A stretch of 64,000 nt of DNA from G965230615 sp965230615 (GCA_965230615.1 OZ246012.1:744001-808000), one strand, 5' to 3'. Shown: positions 26,443-35,794, counted from the stretch's first letter. Notes: a model not told the origin generated them from the letters alone. Program-made: numbers and translations.

Positions 26443-28002
26443 TTAGGGTGCTGGACCCGACGGGCTCAGAAAGAAAGGCTCGGCCTGCTGACGCTGCAAA
26501 CAACTTGCATCGATATTCTTGGTAGTCGCTTCATCGATAAACTGCTTCATAATAAGCGGCATACAGCCTTTATCAAATAAACCATGCCCCATACCTTGAC
26601 CGACGATATGCAGCGCATTGGTCAAGTGCCGTTTAATTTGTTCACCATATATCGGTGGCGTTATTGGATCGGTACTGCCAGATAAAATTAAAACCGGCTT
26701 AGTAGACACTAGAGGCTGCTTGAAATCATCATCGATGATGCCGCGCGGCCATACCTCACACACAGCAACTAAATGATCTAGTGCCAATGTACCTAAATAA
26801 GTTTGCTCCAAAGCCTTACGGTCTATGTCGACGGTCTCAAGAAAAGGTATGTCTTCTGTGCATACCACAGCATTATGCATACCAGAACTAATTTGCTCGC
26901 TTATCGTGCTTTGCATATTGGCTGCCAGTGACTTGAAGGCAGTATAGTACGCTTCATGATAAGCTTGGTGTATCATCAGAGGCAACACTGAAAGCGTTTC
27001 GGGCTTATACATTAGCATTCGAACCAAACCCTTTAGCTCTAAGTCAGTCAACACTTCTTCACTCAACTGGGTGGTTTTGGGATCAAGCAAGCTGACGTTT
27101 ACCGCCTGTTGCTGCAAACGCCCCAGTAGTTTATCAAATGTTTGTGCCAACTCGGGAAACTGAGTATTACAAGCATGATCCTGCTGGCAACGCTCGAACA
27201 GGCTCTCCAGCGCGTTTTGTGCCTGCAGGGCAACATCGGGGCCTAACACAAAGTCTGGAGGTACCACAGCATCGACAATCACACTGCGGGTGTTTTGTGG
27301 AAAGCGCCGTAAATAATGTAATGCCACACGTGTGCCATAAGAAACGCCATACAGGTTAAGCTGTTTATAACCGAGTGCAGCTCTGAGTGTATCTAAATCA
27401 CGTACCGCATTGCTGGTGGTAAAATAACGCGGGTCATAAGGCAATTCAGCCAAGCAGGCTTTTGTATCCTGCTGCACTTTTGCTACCGACCAATCACTCA
27501 ATGACAAACTACTCTCATCAAGTTGCGGACAAGCCAACGGCGCAGACTTACCAGTACCACGTTGATCAAGCAGAATAATATCTCTATTTTGCAAAATATA
27601 ACGAAAAGCATTGGCATGCTGTGTGTACAGTTGTAAAGAAGCCCCCCCTGGCCCACCTTGTATAATGGTCAGTGGTGACTGTGCAGGCTGACTGGATAAG
27701 CTAGGAATCCGAGCAATTTCGAGGCGGATACTGTCTGCATCTGCTTGAGCATAATCCAACGGCACCTCAATATAACCACATTGCGCACGAACTGTTTGCA
27801 ACTTATGAAAAGCAGATAGCTGGCAATCTTTAAAAGCAATACTCACATCATTCGCCATGCTTTGGCTAGATGGCAGTAATAAACAAAGCAAGCTGCTGAT
27901 TGCAACTAAGCAAGTAGATAAGTGGTAAGCTATTTTGTTATTGTTAGGCTTCACTCGACTAGTGTATGTGACCTGCCTCACTCTTACAAGCCCCGTCAGC
28001 AT
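26443..28002 (-). CDS. Secreted alpha/beta hydrolase, TAP-like peptidase
   Basis: A 519-residue serine hydrolase. A hydrophobic signal segment (CLVAISSLLCLLLPSSQSMA) follows a charged leader of about 30 residues. The catalytic domain has the oxyanion-hole motif QGGPGGAS, the nucleophile elbow YGVSYGTR (Ser), the acid in SGSTDPITP and the His in GQGMGHGLF. The layout matches tripeptidyl aminopeptidase/proline iminopeptidase relatives with a TAP-like C-terminal domain. It probably releases N-terminal residues from peptides in the periplasm. Four or more Cys residues suggest disulfides. Confidence 0.85.
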   Translation of the reverse strand: MLTGLVRVRQVTYTSRVKPNNNKIAYHLSTCLVAISSLLCLLLPSSQSMANDVSIAFKDCQLSAFHKLQTVRAQCGYIEVPLDYAQADADSIRLEIARIPSLSSQPAQSPLTIIQGGPGGASLQLYTQHANAFRYILQNRDIILLDQRGTGKSAPLACPQLDESSLSLSDWSVAKVQQDTKACLAELPYDPRYFTTSNAVRDLDTLRAALGYKQLNLYGVSYGTRVALHYLRRFPQNTRSVIVDAVVPPDFVLGPDVALQAQNALESLFERCQQDHACNTQFPELAQTFDKLLGRLQQQAVNVSLLDPKTTQLSEEVLTDLELKGLVRMLMYKPETLSVLPLMIHQAYHEAYYTAFKSLAANMQSTISEQISSGMHNAVVCTEDIPFLETVDIDRKALEQTYLGTLALDHLVAVCEVWPRGIIDDDFKQPLVSTKPVLILSGSTDPITPPIYGEQIKRHLTNALHIVGQGMGHGLFDKGCMPLIMKQFIDEATTKNIDASCLQRQQAEPFFLSPSGPAP

Positions 28003-28172
28003 TGCTCATTACTGAACCTTGGATAAATAACAACAAGCCAAGATAAGTACTTACACTTTCTCTTAGTATTAAGTATTAAACCTCAGCACGGCAAGCCGCT
28101 GTTGACTGAATCCTTTTAAGGACCATCGTTGGGCAAAGCAATATCCCTGACAAAATAAAAAAGCCTAAAATA

Positions 28173-28210
28173 AAAAAAGCCAGACTAACCAACTTTAGCC
28201 TGGCTTTTTT
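28173..28210 (-). terminator. Rho-independent terminator
   Basis: AAAAAAGCCAG pairs perfectly with CTGGCTTTTTT around a 16-base loop. It can work in both directions. It lies 34 bases beyond the stop of the amphi-Trp gene (minus strand) and closes the operon. Nothing on the plus strand ends here. Confidence 0.85.
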
Positions 28211-28243
28211 CAAACGGATAAAAGTATTACCTGAAATAGGTGC

Positions 28244-28462
28244 TTAATCGTTTTGCCACTTTATCTGAAACTCAATTTCTTCCTGAGCTTCACTGCGTTC
28301 ATGCTCAACATTAAACTCAGCGCGCGTAGGCACATAGACACGCTCACCTGCAATTTGAATTTCAAATGCCTCACCATTTTCCAGTGCATCAGCCAAGCGT
28401 CTAAGTTTGGCCACAAACTCAGATGTTAAATAGACTTTCTCTATATCTCTTGGTGCCTTCAT
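28244..28462 (-). CDS. Amphi-Trp domain protein
   Basis: A 72-residue protein matching the small amphi-Trp family: KVYLTSEFVAKLRRLADALE, GEAFEIQIAGERVYVPT, and a C-terminal Trp in EEIEFQIKW. The biochemical role of the family is not established to my knowledge. It is followed by a strong terminator. It may be read with the 113-residue gene upstream (83-base gap). Confidence 0.75.
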   Translation of the reverse strand: MKAPRDIEKVYLTSEFVAKLRRLADALENGEAFEIQIAGERVYVPTRAEFNVEHERSEAQEEIEFQIKWQND

Positions 28463-28545
28463 GGTGTTATTGTCGCTAAGGAATATGAATCTAATATTTA
28501 TCCATTGTTAGGCAATAGCGCAAAATTAAACTAACAAATCAGGCT

Positions 28546-28887
28546 TTATTTATTTAATACTTTTACAAAAGTCGCGCCTTTGCTCATTTCCTTAACGGCA
28601 TCATAAACGTGCCCATAGGCCCCTGAATAACATGAAGTTGGGCTATTAGACCCCTCATAAGTGATTGTCAGCCCAAGATGGTCCCATGTGTAGGCAACAT
28701 TGTTTATCGCCGTTCTAGGGGCAATCCAGCGCATAATGCCTTGTTTATTGCCTTTACCATCATCAGTTTGTTTATTTGGCACCAGAACATCTAAATGCGC
28801 GCCCAGCTTCTTTTTCAATATGGTATTCAACTTGGTGAAATTTGCCTGACTAAAAGGCAGTTTACAACGGTAATATTGCTCTATCAT
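28546..28887 (-). CDS. Hypothetical protein (113 aa)
   Basis: No family recognised. The protein is basic and soluble, with no signal peptide or membrane segment. A helical N-terminal half (QANFTKLNTILKKKLGAHLD) is followed by aromatic-rich segments (MRWIAPRTAINNVAYTWDHL; CYSGAYGHVYDAVKEM). AGCGAGGATAA precedes the ATG. It lies 246 bases downstream of jetC on the same strand. That gap contains TGACA-AAA-TGTCA (29106-29118) and a TTGACA hexamer facing this gene, so it may have its own promoter. Confidence 0.6.
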   Translation of the reverse strand: MIEQYYRCKLPFSQANFTKLNTILKKKLGAHLDVLVPNKQTDDGKGNKQGIMRWIAPRTAINNVAYTWDHLGLTITYEGSNSPTSCYSGAYGHVYDAVKEMSKGATFVKVLNK

Positions 28888-29133
28888 GCTTTATCCTCGC
28901 TTATTATAATAGGTTTTAGCTGCCCATCAGCGTCCCTATTCCCTATACGCCGACAAATAGCATTGCTGCTTTAATTATGCAGCCAAGTGCTGCAAAACAC
29001 TACTCAGAAATACAGTGATGCCATTATAGAAAACTTTACCTTCAGGTTTATAGTCTCGTCGGCTCAATTCGATAAAAGTTAAGCTTTTCATACATTTATC
29101 GACCCTGACAAAATGTCAAAAGCTTTATACCAC

Positions 29134-32100
29134 TCAAGCCTCAACTTCTTTTACCTCAGGCTGCAGGAACTCCTGCATAAAATCCAATGAAGCCTGATGC
29201 CGTATGGTTTTACGGTGTTGCGCCCATAATGCTTCGATTTTGTCGGTATTACACTCTTTTCTGTCTACCAAGACGCGGGTGTTTAACTCGCCGACTTTCT
29301 TTTCCGTCGGGCATTTGCTGAAAACCACCTGGTGACTGATCAGATCCATAAATGGCCCAGACTTGCTGGTTGGCATAATAAAAATCAATTGCAGCCCTAG
29401 GGTATCGGTTAAATAGTTAATCACTTCGCGAGAACGTGTCTCATCCATCTTGGAAAAAGCTTCGTCTACCAACACCATGCGACAGTGCGCCTTACCTTCA
29501 TTGAATTTAAACGCCGAGGTAATCGCTGCTGAACGAATAATATAAGCAGGTGTCTCTAATTGCCCACCAGAACCGGTACCGTATTTACTTAGCGCAATGG
29601 GTTCTTTGCCTTGCGGCTCTTTATAAATCTCATACTCGCGATAATTACGATAATCACTAATACGGTTGAGTTCCCTATGTGCTGTCTGCTCATCAGTATC
29701 GAGCAGCATTGATAAGAGTTTATCGCGTACCAGACAAGCTTTACTATCAAGTTCAACATCAAACAGAGTACTGCCATCACCTAAGTTTGGAATATTAATA
29801 ACCGTTTTAAAAAAGCGCTGATACTCGTGAAATTCAGGGACCCATTTATAGTCAAAGTAGAAGCGTTCTTGATCTGTCCCAAAACGGTGATACTCTAACT
29901 CTTTGTTTAAGTCATCCAATATACGCTTACCATCGCTTATCGACTGATAAATTGAATGACAAAGATTCGTCACAAATGCTGTATTAAAGCTCTCTTTCAA
30001 TGCTTCAAGCTTTTCGTGTTTACCCACTAATATATTATTTTTATAAGCGTTGTAAATATTGCCCAGTTGGCGCATGATATTGACAACACCTTTGAATTGA
30101 CTAACATCATTACGCATACTTGCATCAAGTGTATAGGCGACACTATTATGCGCCGTACTATTTTGATTATGCGCCACTATCCCCTCATGCAGCAATCGCT
30201 CAGCTTGATCCATATTAACAACCAGTTGGCTTTGTTGCGCTAAAAAGCTATCTGGGTCAACATCATCTTGTGCAGCAGTATCAGCTTGTTGCAGCTGCAT
30301 TTCAGTATCAAAATCAGGGTACATTTTTGCGATACCTAATACAGATTGCTCACCCGCCTCATACTGTTCTTGTAGTGCGTCTTTTTCCTTACTGATTTTG
30401 ACAATAGCAGTACTTAGCTGTTCAAGTTCACTGCTTAATTGTCCCCAGGATTTATCCAGTTCGCTCTCTAGTAACTCAGCCGCACGAAAATCAGTCTTAG
30501 CCTCGGCTAGTGCACGTTCGAGGTCACTATACTCACCGAGATCCAGGTTTTTCAGCTGTTGCTCTGCCTTTTCCAGTTGGCGATAAACACCAAGCATAGT
30601 GCGTACTACTTCAGCACAGTCTATTTTCTTAATCGCATCAATGGCGACTTGTAACTGCTCGGTATCACGGCAGGCCTTGGCCAATACTTGCTGCTGATCA
30701 ACTAAGCTATTTAACTGCGCTTGTTTAGCCAACAACGCTCGTTCGCGCGCGCCCTGCCCAAAAACCAAGTCAGCATCATCGATATCGCAGCGAAACATAC
30801 TATAACCACCACAACCAAGCCCATTGGCCATCACTCCGCGCGCGGTCTTACGCAGGGTTTTTTCATCCTGCACTCTTAATACTGAACCATAGGTTGCTTT
30901 AATATAATACTCTGCCACTTTATGTTCAAAACACATAACAGCAAAAATAGAATCTGATGCAACAGTCATCTTGGCTGCATCACGCCGCACCTTCTCGCCT
31001 TGCACAATACGGGCATTGTTACGTTTGCCTTTAATGTTGCGCACAATACGAATGGCTTCTGCTTCGTATTGCGCCTCAACGATAATAGAATAACGATTAC
31101 CACCAATATAACCTTCTATCGCCATCTGCCATTGAGGCTCGATGACGTCGATAAAATCGCAGAGCACACAGGGTTTTGCTTGCGGACATTGCTCTTCAAT
31201 TGTTGCCACCGCTTGCTCAACATAATATGGGTAACTAACAGCATGGTTCTCCAGCTTTTGAACTTCAGTTTCCTTAGCACGAACTTGCTGGAGCAGTTTT
31301 TGTTGTTTATCTTTACGATTATTACCCAGTGCAATCAATTGATCGCGCAGTGTGCTGTCGCCCTGGGTTGCTAGATCAGTATGCAGAGCTGTCGCCATAT
31401 CCCGGTGCACTTTCTCCAGCGCCACCAAACCATCAAGCCGAGATTCCAAATCACGAATACCGACCCAATCGGAGTTAAATAGTTTATGCGCATCAATACC
31501 ACTATCAGCACCTGCATCCAATAATGCGCTGAGTTTCTTACGAAAATGCTTATCATCAAACGTCGGCAATTCAGCACCAATGGCTGACTCAGATAATAAT
31601 GTTTTCAACAACTGGCTATTACGATGGTTCTCAGCAAATTGTTGGTTTTGCATAAGCAATGGCTGGGCTTTTTCACTTAAGATCCGCTGCGTCGTTACGA
31701 TATCTTTTTCTAATTGATCCTTATCTTTTAAGGCACTAATACCCTGCCGCTCTGCTTCTAGCTCAATCAGCCTGGAGTGTAAATATTCTTTTTTATCTTT
31801 ATTACTGGCGAGCTTTTTATCTGTCTCTTCAATTGCACTTTTCTTCTCGCGCTGCTTGCTCTTGAGTGATAGGTATTGTTTTTGCTTATTGCGCAAGCGT
31901 CTAATAATCTCAGTATACTCCCCCACGCAATGCCCAAGCCAGTTATCGATATAGTTTTGTGCACTTTGTTGCGCGGACTCTAAATTGTCGATCGCCTCTT
32001 TAACTAAGCGGGTTTCTTTTTCCATGCCATGGATGGTTTTCATTAGCTCAGAAACCTGACGAATGTCTTCACTCAGATCCTTAGGATCAAGCACTTCCTG

Positions 32101-32802
32101 AGCAACAAAGGTATTGATACTTTTAACTGGCTTATAGGCCATAAAGTTTGCAAAGGTTTTTGCTGCATGTTTGGCTTCACGATCAGATACTGAACCAGAC
32201 AAGCCGCGTAAGGCACCATAGAGACGCCTGAGGTAAGGCCCTTTTTTCTCATAAGACTCAACCGCGTTACTACCAAACTCTTTCTGCAATAGTTTGACTA
32301 TATCGCCAATAGCAACCACATATTTGCCACCGTTGTCCTGCCGCACAAAATGCGCGAGCTGTAGCTGCTCGCCGGGCACAACAATAAACACCAAATTATC
32401 TTGTCGCGCCTGTTTATGCGCGCCTGCAGTATCTAAGCTGGCACGAATACACATAACCGCTGTAAATGGCTCTGCACTCTCACCTTGCGTTGGATGAAAG
32501 ACTGCCGCAACATAACCGTCGGCACCTCGCAGGCGTGCATAACTACCATCATCACAACCCAGAATATAAGAGGCGACCGTACGAACCTGCTTACCACCCC
32601 GACCTTTCTGTGTCGTTTCATCCTGTCCAGGGTTGAAAGTGAATAAGTTTTCATAAGCGGCCGTCATTAATGCCTGCAAGGCATCGGCTGCTGTTGTTTT
32701 ACCTGAGCCATTGCCACCTGAAAATAAATTGACAGGCCCAAAGTCAAACTCCAAATGCGGTATATTGCCCCAATTGACTAAAACTGCTTTTTTACAAAAC
32801 AT
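29134..32802 (-). CDS. jetC: SMC-like ATPase JetC/MksB
   Basis: The motor subunit of a JetABC/MksFEB-type SMC complex, about 1,222 residues. Walker A is SGGNGSGKTT (residues 28-37). Long coiled-coil arms flank a hinge-like region near residues 540-620 (AKPCVLCDFIDVIEPQWQMA). The C-terminal signature is KYGTGSGGQLETPAYI and Walker B is MVLVDEAFSKMDETRSREV. The longer frame to 32886 is rejected. The ATG at 32802 has GGAGG six bases before it and begins the ATPase head (MFCKKAVLVNWGNIPHLEF). It overlaps jetB by 11 bases. Such complexes act in anti-plasmid defence (with JetD) or chromosome organisation (MksBEF). Confidence 0.87.
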   Translation of the reverse strand: MFCKKAVLVNWGNIPHLEFDFGPVNLFSGGNGSGKTTAADALQALMTAAYENLFTFNPGQDETTQKGRGGKQVRTVASYILGCDDGSYARLRGADGYVAAVFHPTQGESAEPFTAVMCIRASLDTAGAHKQARQDNLVFIVVPGEQLQLAHFVRQDNGGKYVVAIGDIVKLLQKEFGSNAVESYEKKGPYLRRLYGALRGLSGSVSDREAKHAAKTFANFMAYKPVKSINTFVAQEVLDPKDLSEDIRQVSELMKTIHGMEKETRLVKEAIDNLESAQQSAQNYIDNWLGHCVGEYTEIIRRLRNKQKQYLSLKSKQREKKSAIEETDKKLASNKDKKEYLHSRLIELEAERQGISALKDKDQLEKDIVTTQRILSEKAQPLLMQNQQFAENHRNSQLLKTLLSESAIGAELPTFDDKHFRKKLSALLDAGADSGIDAHKLFNSDWVGIRDLESRLDGLVALEKVHRDMATALHTDLATQGDSTLRDQLIALGNNRKDKQQKLLQQVRAKETEVQKLENHAVSYPYYVEQAVATIEEQCPQAKPCVLCDFIDVIEPQWQMAIEGYIGGNRYSIIVEAQYEAEAIRIVRNIKGKRNNARIVQGEKVRRDAAKMTVASDSIFAVMCFEHKVAEYYIKATYGSVLRVQDEKTLRKTARGVMANGLGCGGYSMFRCDIDDADLVFGQGARERALLAKQAQLNSLVDQQQVLAKACRDTEQLQVAIDAIKKIDCAEVVRTMLGVYRQLEKAEQQLKNLDLGEYSDLERALAEAKTDFRAAELLESELDKSWGQLSSELEQLSTAIVKISKEKDALQEQYEAGEQSVLGIAKMYPDFDTEMQLQQADTAAQDDVDPDSFLAQQSQLVVNMDQAERLLHEGIVAHNQNSTAHNSVAYTLDASMRNDVSQFKGVVNIMRQLGNIYNAYKNNILVGKHEKLEALKESFNTAFVTNLCHSIYQSISDGKRILDDLNKELEYHRFGTDQERFYFDYKWVPEFHEYQRFFKTVINIPNLGDGSTLFDVELDSKACLVRDKLLSMLLDTDEQTAHRELNRISDYRNYREYEIYKEPQGKEPIALSKYGTGSGGQLETPAYIIRSAAITSAFKFNEGKAHCRMVLVDEAFSKMDETRSREVINYLTDTLGLQLIFIMPTSKSGPFMDLISHQVVFSKCPTEKKVGELNTRVLVDRKECNTDKIEALWAQHRKTIRHQASLDFMQEFLQPEVKEVEA

Positions 32803-33472
32803 CTTCAACCTCCAAAGCATCAATAGCTGACACAGTCGAGGGGGCATCTGCCGGATATAAGCGCTTGAGAACATCATCACTAACAAAGCTGATAATGGCA
32901 GGCTGAATACTTAACCAGCTATCCTCAAGATCCAAGTCTGCATCCTGTTGGTATTTAATCAAGCGCAGCTGTTTTAAACGACTAAATAAGACTTTACGCT
33001 CTGTTTGACTTTCAGGCAATGTTCTTTTGAGCAGGTTCTTTAAGCCAATAAGCAAGCCTTCGGTCGATAACATCACACAACCTTTTTCATCCACTTTACC
33101 TTCGCGCAGTGCTTTTTCATATTCCACCCGCAACACTAGAATAATGGCGATTTCCTGCTGACTGGGTTTATATCGAAACCCGTTATTAAAAGGCAAGTCA
33201 TCCAGGCTTTGCATGCCTGGCACCACAGCACCGGGTGGATAGACCCGCACAAAACAAAAGCGCTGATCGTGTTGAACCGTAATATGCATTACTGACAAAT
33301 ATTCTTCTAATAACTCCGCACAACGAATATAGCGATCATAGAGCTCACTCTCCACTTGACTCTCGTCACGGTTAATCACACCATAATCTAACAAACGGAT
33401 TAGCAATTCAGAGAATTCTTTTGGCGTAATATTTATTTTAACTAGCGCTTGCTCAAGTGCAGCTTTAATCAT
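32792..33472 (-). CDS. jetB: DUF4194-type KITE subunit JetB/MksE
   Basis: A 226-residue winged-helix-type accessory subunit. Key segments are KEFSELLIRLLDYGVINRDE, FCFVRVYPPGAVVPGMQSLD and QEIAIILVLRVEYEKALREG, as in DUF4194/MksE proteins that bridge kleisin and SMC heads. It is the middle gene of the three, 23 bases after jetA and overlapping jetC. Confidence 0.85.
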   Translation of the reverse strand: MIKAALEQALVKINITPKEFSELLIRLLDYGVINRDESQVESELYDRYIRCAELLEEYLSVMHITVQHDQRFCFVRVYPPGAVVPGMQSLDDLPFNNGFRYKPSQQEIAIILVLRVEYEKALREGKVDEKGCVMLSTEGLLIGLKNLLKRTLPESQTERKVLFSRLKQLRLIKYQQDADLDLEDSWLSIQPAIISFVSDDVLKRLYPADAPSTVSAIDALEVEDVL

Positions 33473-33495
33473 TAATTCTAAAAACCTCTAATTGA

Positions 33496-34965
33496 TTACT
33501 CATTACTAATAAGCTCAATAATAAACTCATCAAATGCCTTATAATAATCACTATCTTCTATACGCTTCCCGGTCGCCTCGACCTTGAACCGCATATCTGA
33601 ACTGAGATTATTGACTGCCCCCACCTCAATTGCATGCGCCATAGCCAATAAGTCTTGCGCATCTTTCACGGGTAAGGCTTGAGTGGATATTTTCTTGGCG
33701 TTTTTTAAAGTAGTAGCAATATATTCTCTGACTTTTGCATTATTTAAAACAAAAGCCTGATCGAGTAATTGCTGCACCATCAACGCCTGTTTGGCTGCCT
33801 CATCTATGTCATATTCATCTTGCACAGAGGAATCAACCGTGACTTTGGCTTTGCGTTCAAGCAATTTAATTTGCTGCGGATCAAGCAACTGCAAGCGCAT
33901 ACTTGACATGGCTGTTGCTGCTGCCGTCAGGCGCTCATCATATTCAGCCACTGATAAGTCAGCCAACTCCCGGCAAACTTCAACAAAATCACTATTTTGC
34001 TGGCTCCCCATATAGCTTAGTTGACGAATAATAATATCAGCGCGTTTAGTAAAACTATGCAAAGCGCGACGTAGTGCTGGCAGCATAATATCTGCAGCAT
34101 TGCGCATACGTTGCTCTATTTTATCGAGTACAAAAATAAGATACGATTCGTTTCGCTCACAAAGATCAGGGGTGACGCGCCTTAGCTCGCGTTCAGCATC
34201 CGCTTTAAAGGCTTTACGTTTTTTCTTAATTTTTAAAATAGCACGTTGAATATCTTCACGGTGCTTTTCCACACTGTCTGCCGATAAGCGTACTTGAATA
34301 TCCGGTTGGAAACGCTTTTCCATAAAATCAAAAAACTGCTCTGTCGCTTGTTGCACTAATTGTTGTGCTTCAACTTCTCTGACCAGTTCACGCTTACGTT
34401 CTTCCAGCTCAGCAATAACATCAGTAAAATCTGTAATGATACGTTCTGAATATTCAAAAGCATCCAACAAATCGTAAATTTCACCACGGCTGACAAAAGC
34501 TTCTAAAGCATTTAAGGTATTACGAGTATTCCTATGTCGAGTTCGGGTTTTATTACTGTCTGACTCAATCAGGCCTAATGCAAAAACACGCCCCATGCGC
34601 GTAAAGGGATAGCTGGATTGAAAGCTAGCTGGATCAACTTGTTTTTCCAACCAACCGGTTTCGAGTAGCTGCTTGAGTATCCAGTTGGCATGCTCGCGAT
34701 TATTTTTAAAGCGTTGTGGCGGCATAAGCTCAGCATGAATATTGCCATCATCACCTAGTTCAACATCCTCTAATACAATGCTATCAGATCTCGTTAAAGC
34801 CTCTTCGAATATTTCTATAAGCTGCTCACGCGTCAACGATTGGCCATAATCGGCAACAGAACTATATTGGCGCTGATAAAGTAACGCTAGGCATTGCACC
34901 ACTTGCTCACGGTACTTGCTGGTTAATGGCTTAAAAAAATGCAGCCGTTCATCAGTAAAAAACAT
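33496..34965 (-). CDS. jetA: Kleisin-like subunit JetA/MksF
   Basis: The kleisin of the complex, 489 residues. It opens MFFTDERLHFFKPLTSKYRE with QVVQCLALLYQRQYSSVADY, which I recognise as the JetA family. An N-terminal helical/winged-helix part is followed by coiled coil (VIAELEERKRELVREVEAQQ; LKIKKKRKAFKADAERELRR). It is first in the operon, so transcription starts in the palindrome-rich gap upstream. A JetD-type TOPRIM nuclease gene is not found on either side. Confidence 0.86.
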   Translation of the reverse strand: MFFTDERLHFFKPLTSKYREQVVQCLALLYQRQYSSVADYGQSLTREQLIEIFEEALTRSDSIVLEDVELGDDGNIHAELMPPQRFKNNREHANWILKQLLETGWLEKQVDPASFQSSYPFTRMGRVFALGLIESDSNKTRTRHRNTRNTLNALEAFVSRGEIYDLLDAFEYSERIITDFTDVIAELEERKRELVREVEAQQLVQQATEQFFDFMEKRFQPDIQVRLSADSVEKHREDIQRAILKIKKKRKAFKADAERELRRVTPDLCERNESYLIFVLDKIEQRMRNAADIMLPALRRALHSFTKRADIIIRQLSYMGSQQNSDFVEVCRELADLSVAEYDERLTAAATAMSSMRLQLLDPQQIKLLERKAKVTVDSSVQDEYDIDEAAKQALMVQQLLDQAFVLNNAKVREYIATTLKNAKKISTQALPVKDAQDLLAMAHAIEVGAVNNLSSDMRFKVEATGKRIEDSDYYKAFDEFIIELISNE

Positions 34966-35004
34966 TGCTAGCCTGACTTAAAACGGCGAATAAAAAAGTG
35001 TGCA

Positions 35005-35032
35005 CGCAATATTGCGCAATAGATAACTATCT
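35005..35032. promoter_or_regulatory. Three overlapping palindromes upstream of jetA
   Basis: CGCAATATTGCG (35005-35016) and TATTGCGCAATA (35010-35021) are each perfect 12-base palindromes sharing seven bases. AGATA-AC-TATCT (35021-35032) abuts them. The block lies 40-67 bases before the jetA start codon, a usual place for an operator. CGCAATA is also present as a direct repeat within it. No regulator gene for it is identified. Confidence 0.5.
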
Positions 35033-35201
35033 GTCGATACGCTGATACAAGCTGTTTTTTTTAAAGTGAATAAATAGCTCAAAATGGTATAAATGCCGGA
35101 TATTATTTTAGTTAACAACCCCCCCGCTGGCAGGGAAGTGAATTCTAACAGAGTTACTCCAAAACCGTAAGCCAGGCAATTAATCAGCCTCAACACATTG
35201 C

Positions 35202-35220
35202 GCTATATAAGGTATATAGC
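35202..35220. repeat. Inverted repeat with 8-base arms
   Basis: GCTATATA and TATATAGC are separated by AGG. No T-tract follows in either direction, so it is more likely a protein-binding or structural element than a terminator. Confidence 0.4.
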
Positions 35221-35311
35221 TAAAAAGCCTCTATAAGCATTCTAAATATAAGCAAATATACTTATATCAAATTATTGAAACACGCCGATCTGTGCCGTCC
35301 TTGGGTGTGCG

Positions 35312-35335
35312 AATATGTTTACGGCAAAACATATT
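35312..35335. repeat. Inverted repeat with 9-base arms
   Basis: AATATGTTT and AAACATATT flank a six-base loop (ACGGCA). It lies in the middle of the jetA/SnoaL intergenic region, distant from both genes. Its role is unknown. Confidence 0.4.
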
Positions 35336-35453
35336 TTCTCACCACTTATGACTTATTAATGCAGCAAATTTATGCTGCTATTTTTATTTTGCTTAATCCC
35401 ATAACAAAAATTACCATACAAAGCATCAATAACACGATATTAAGGCAAAAAAA

Positions 35454-35470
35454 TTCAAAATATTTTTGAA
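35454..35470. repeat. Inverted repeat with 7-base arms
   Basis: TTCAAAA and TTTTGAA are separated by TAT in the AT-rich part of the gap. It could be chance given the base composition. Confidence 0.3.
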
Positions 35471-35794
35471 CATGCCATCAATAAACCATTATTAAAATAA
35501 AATATTTGCTTAGCTTAACACTGTAGTAATGTGACAGTTTTTAAAAATGTTTTGCCATCTGTTGACTACGCATAAACCCAAAGAATAGAATGAATATTCA
35601 AAACTATGTTGACCACCTAAGAATAGAAAAGTGGCACATCGTTTTCACTGGTATATAAGCTGCAAGAAAAATAATCTGCCCTACTCTTATGGGCTAATGC
35701 AAAATGTTTAGCACCAGTCATATATTAATGGAGCATTATCTATATTCTGAAGACAGGGACGCATCACCTACCTATAAATAGAAAGAGGAATAAC

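Larger units (their letters stand above)
34966..35794. other. 829-base AT-rich, palindrome-rich intergenic region
   Basis: No convincing gene. Two short frames here (34978-35196 minus, 35275-35469 plus) have no recognisable motifs and are not annotated. The region separates divergent jetA (minus) and the SnoaL-like gene (plus) and so holds both promoters. Perfect inverted repeats occur at 35005-35016, 35010-35021, 35021-35032, 35202-35220, 35312-35335 and 35454-35470. Confidence 0.6.

Noticed and set aside
29134..34965. Complete Wadjet defence system
   Set aside because: No JetD-type gene lies on either side, so only JetABC/MksFEB-like can be claimed.
34978..35196. 72-codon frame upstream of jetA on the minus strand
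   Set aside because: No motif, no clear ribosome-binding site, and it covers the palindrome block; more likely non-coding.
35275..35469. 64-codon plus-strand frame in the same gap
   Set aside because: Composition follows the AT-rich background, contains two inverted repeats, and no homology is recognisable.
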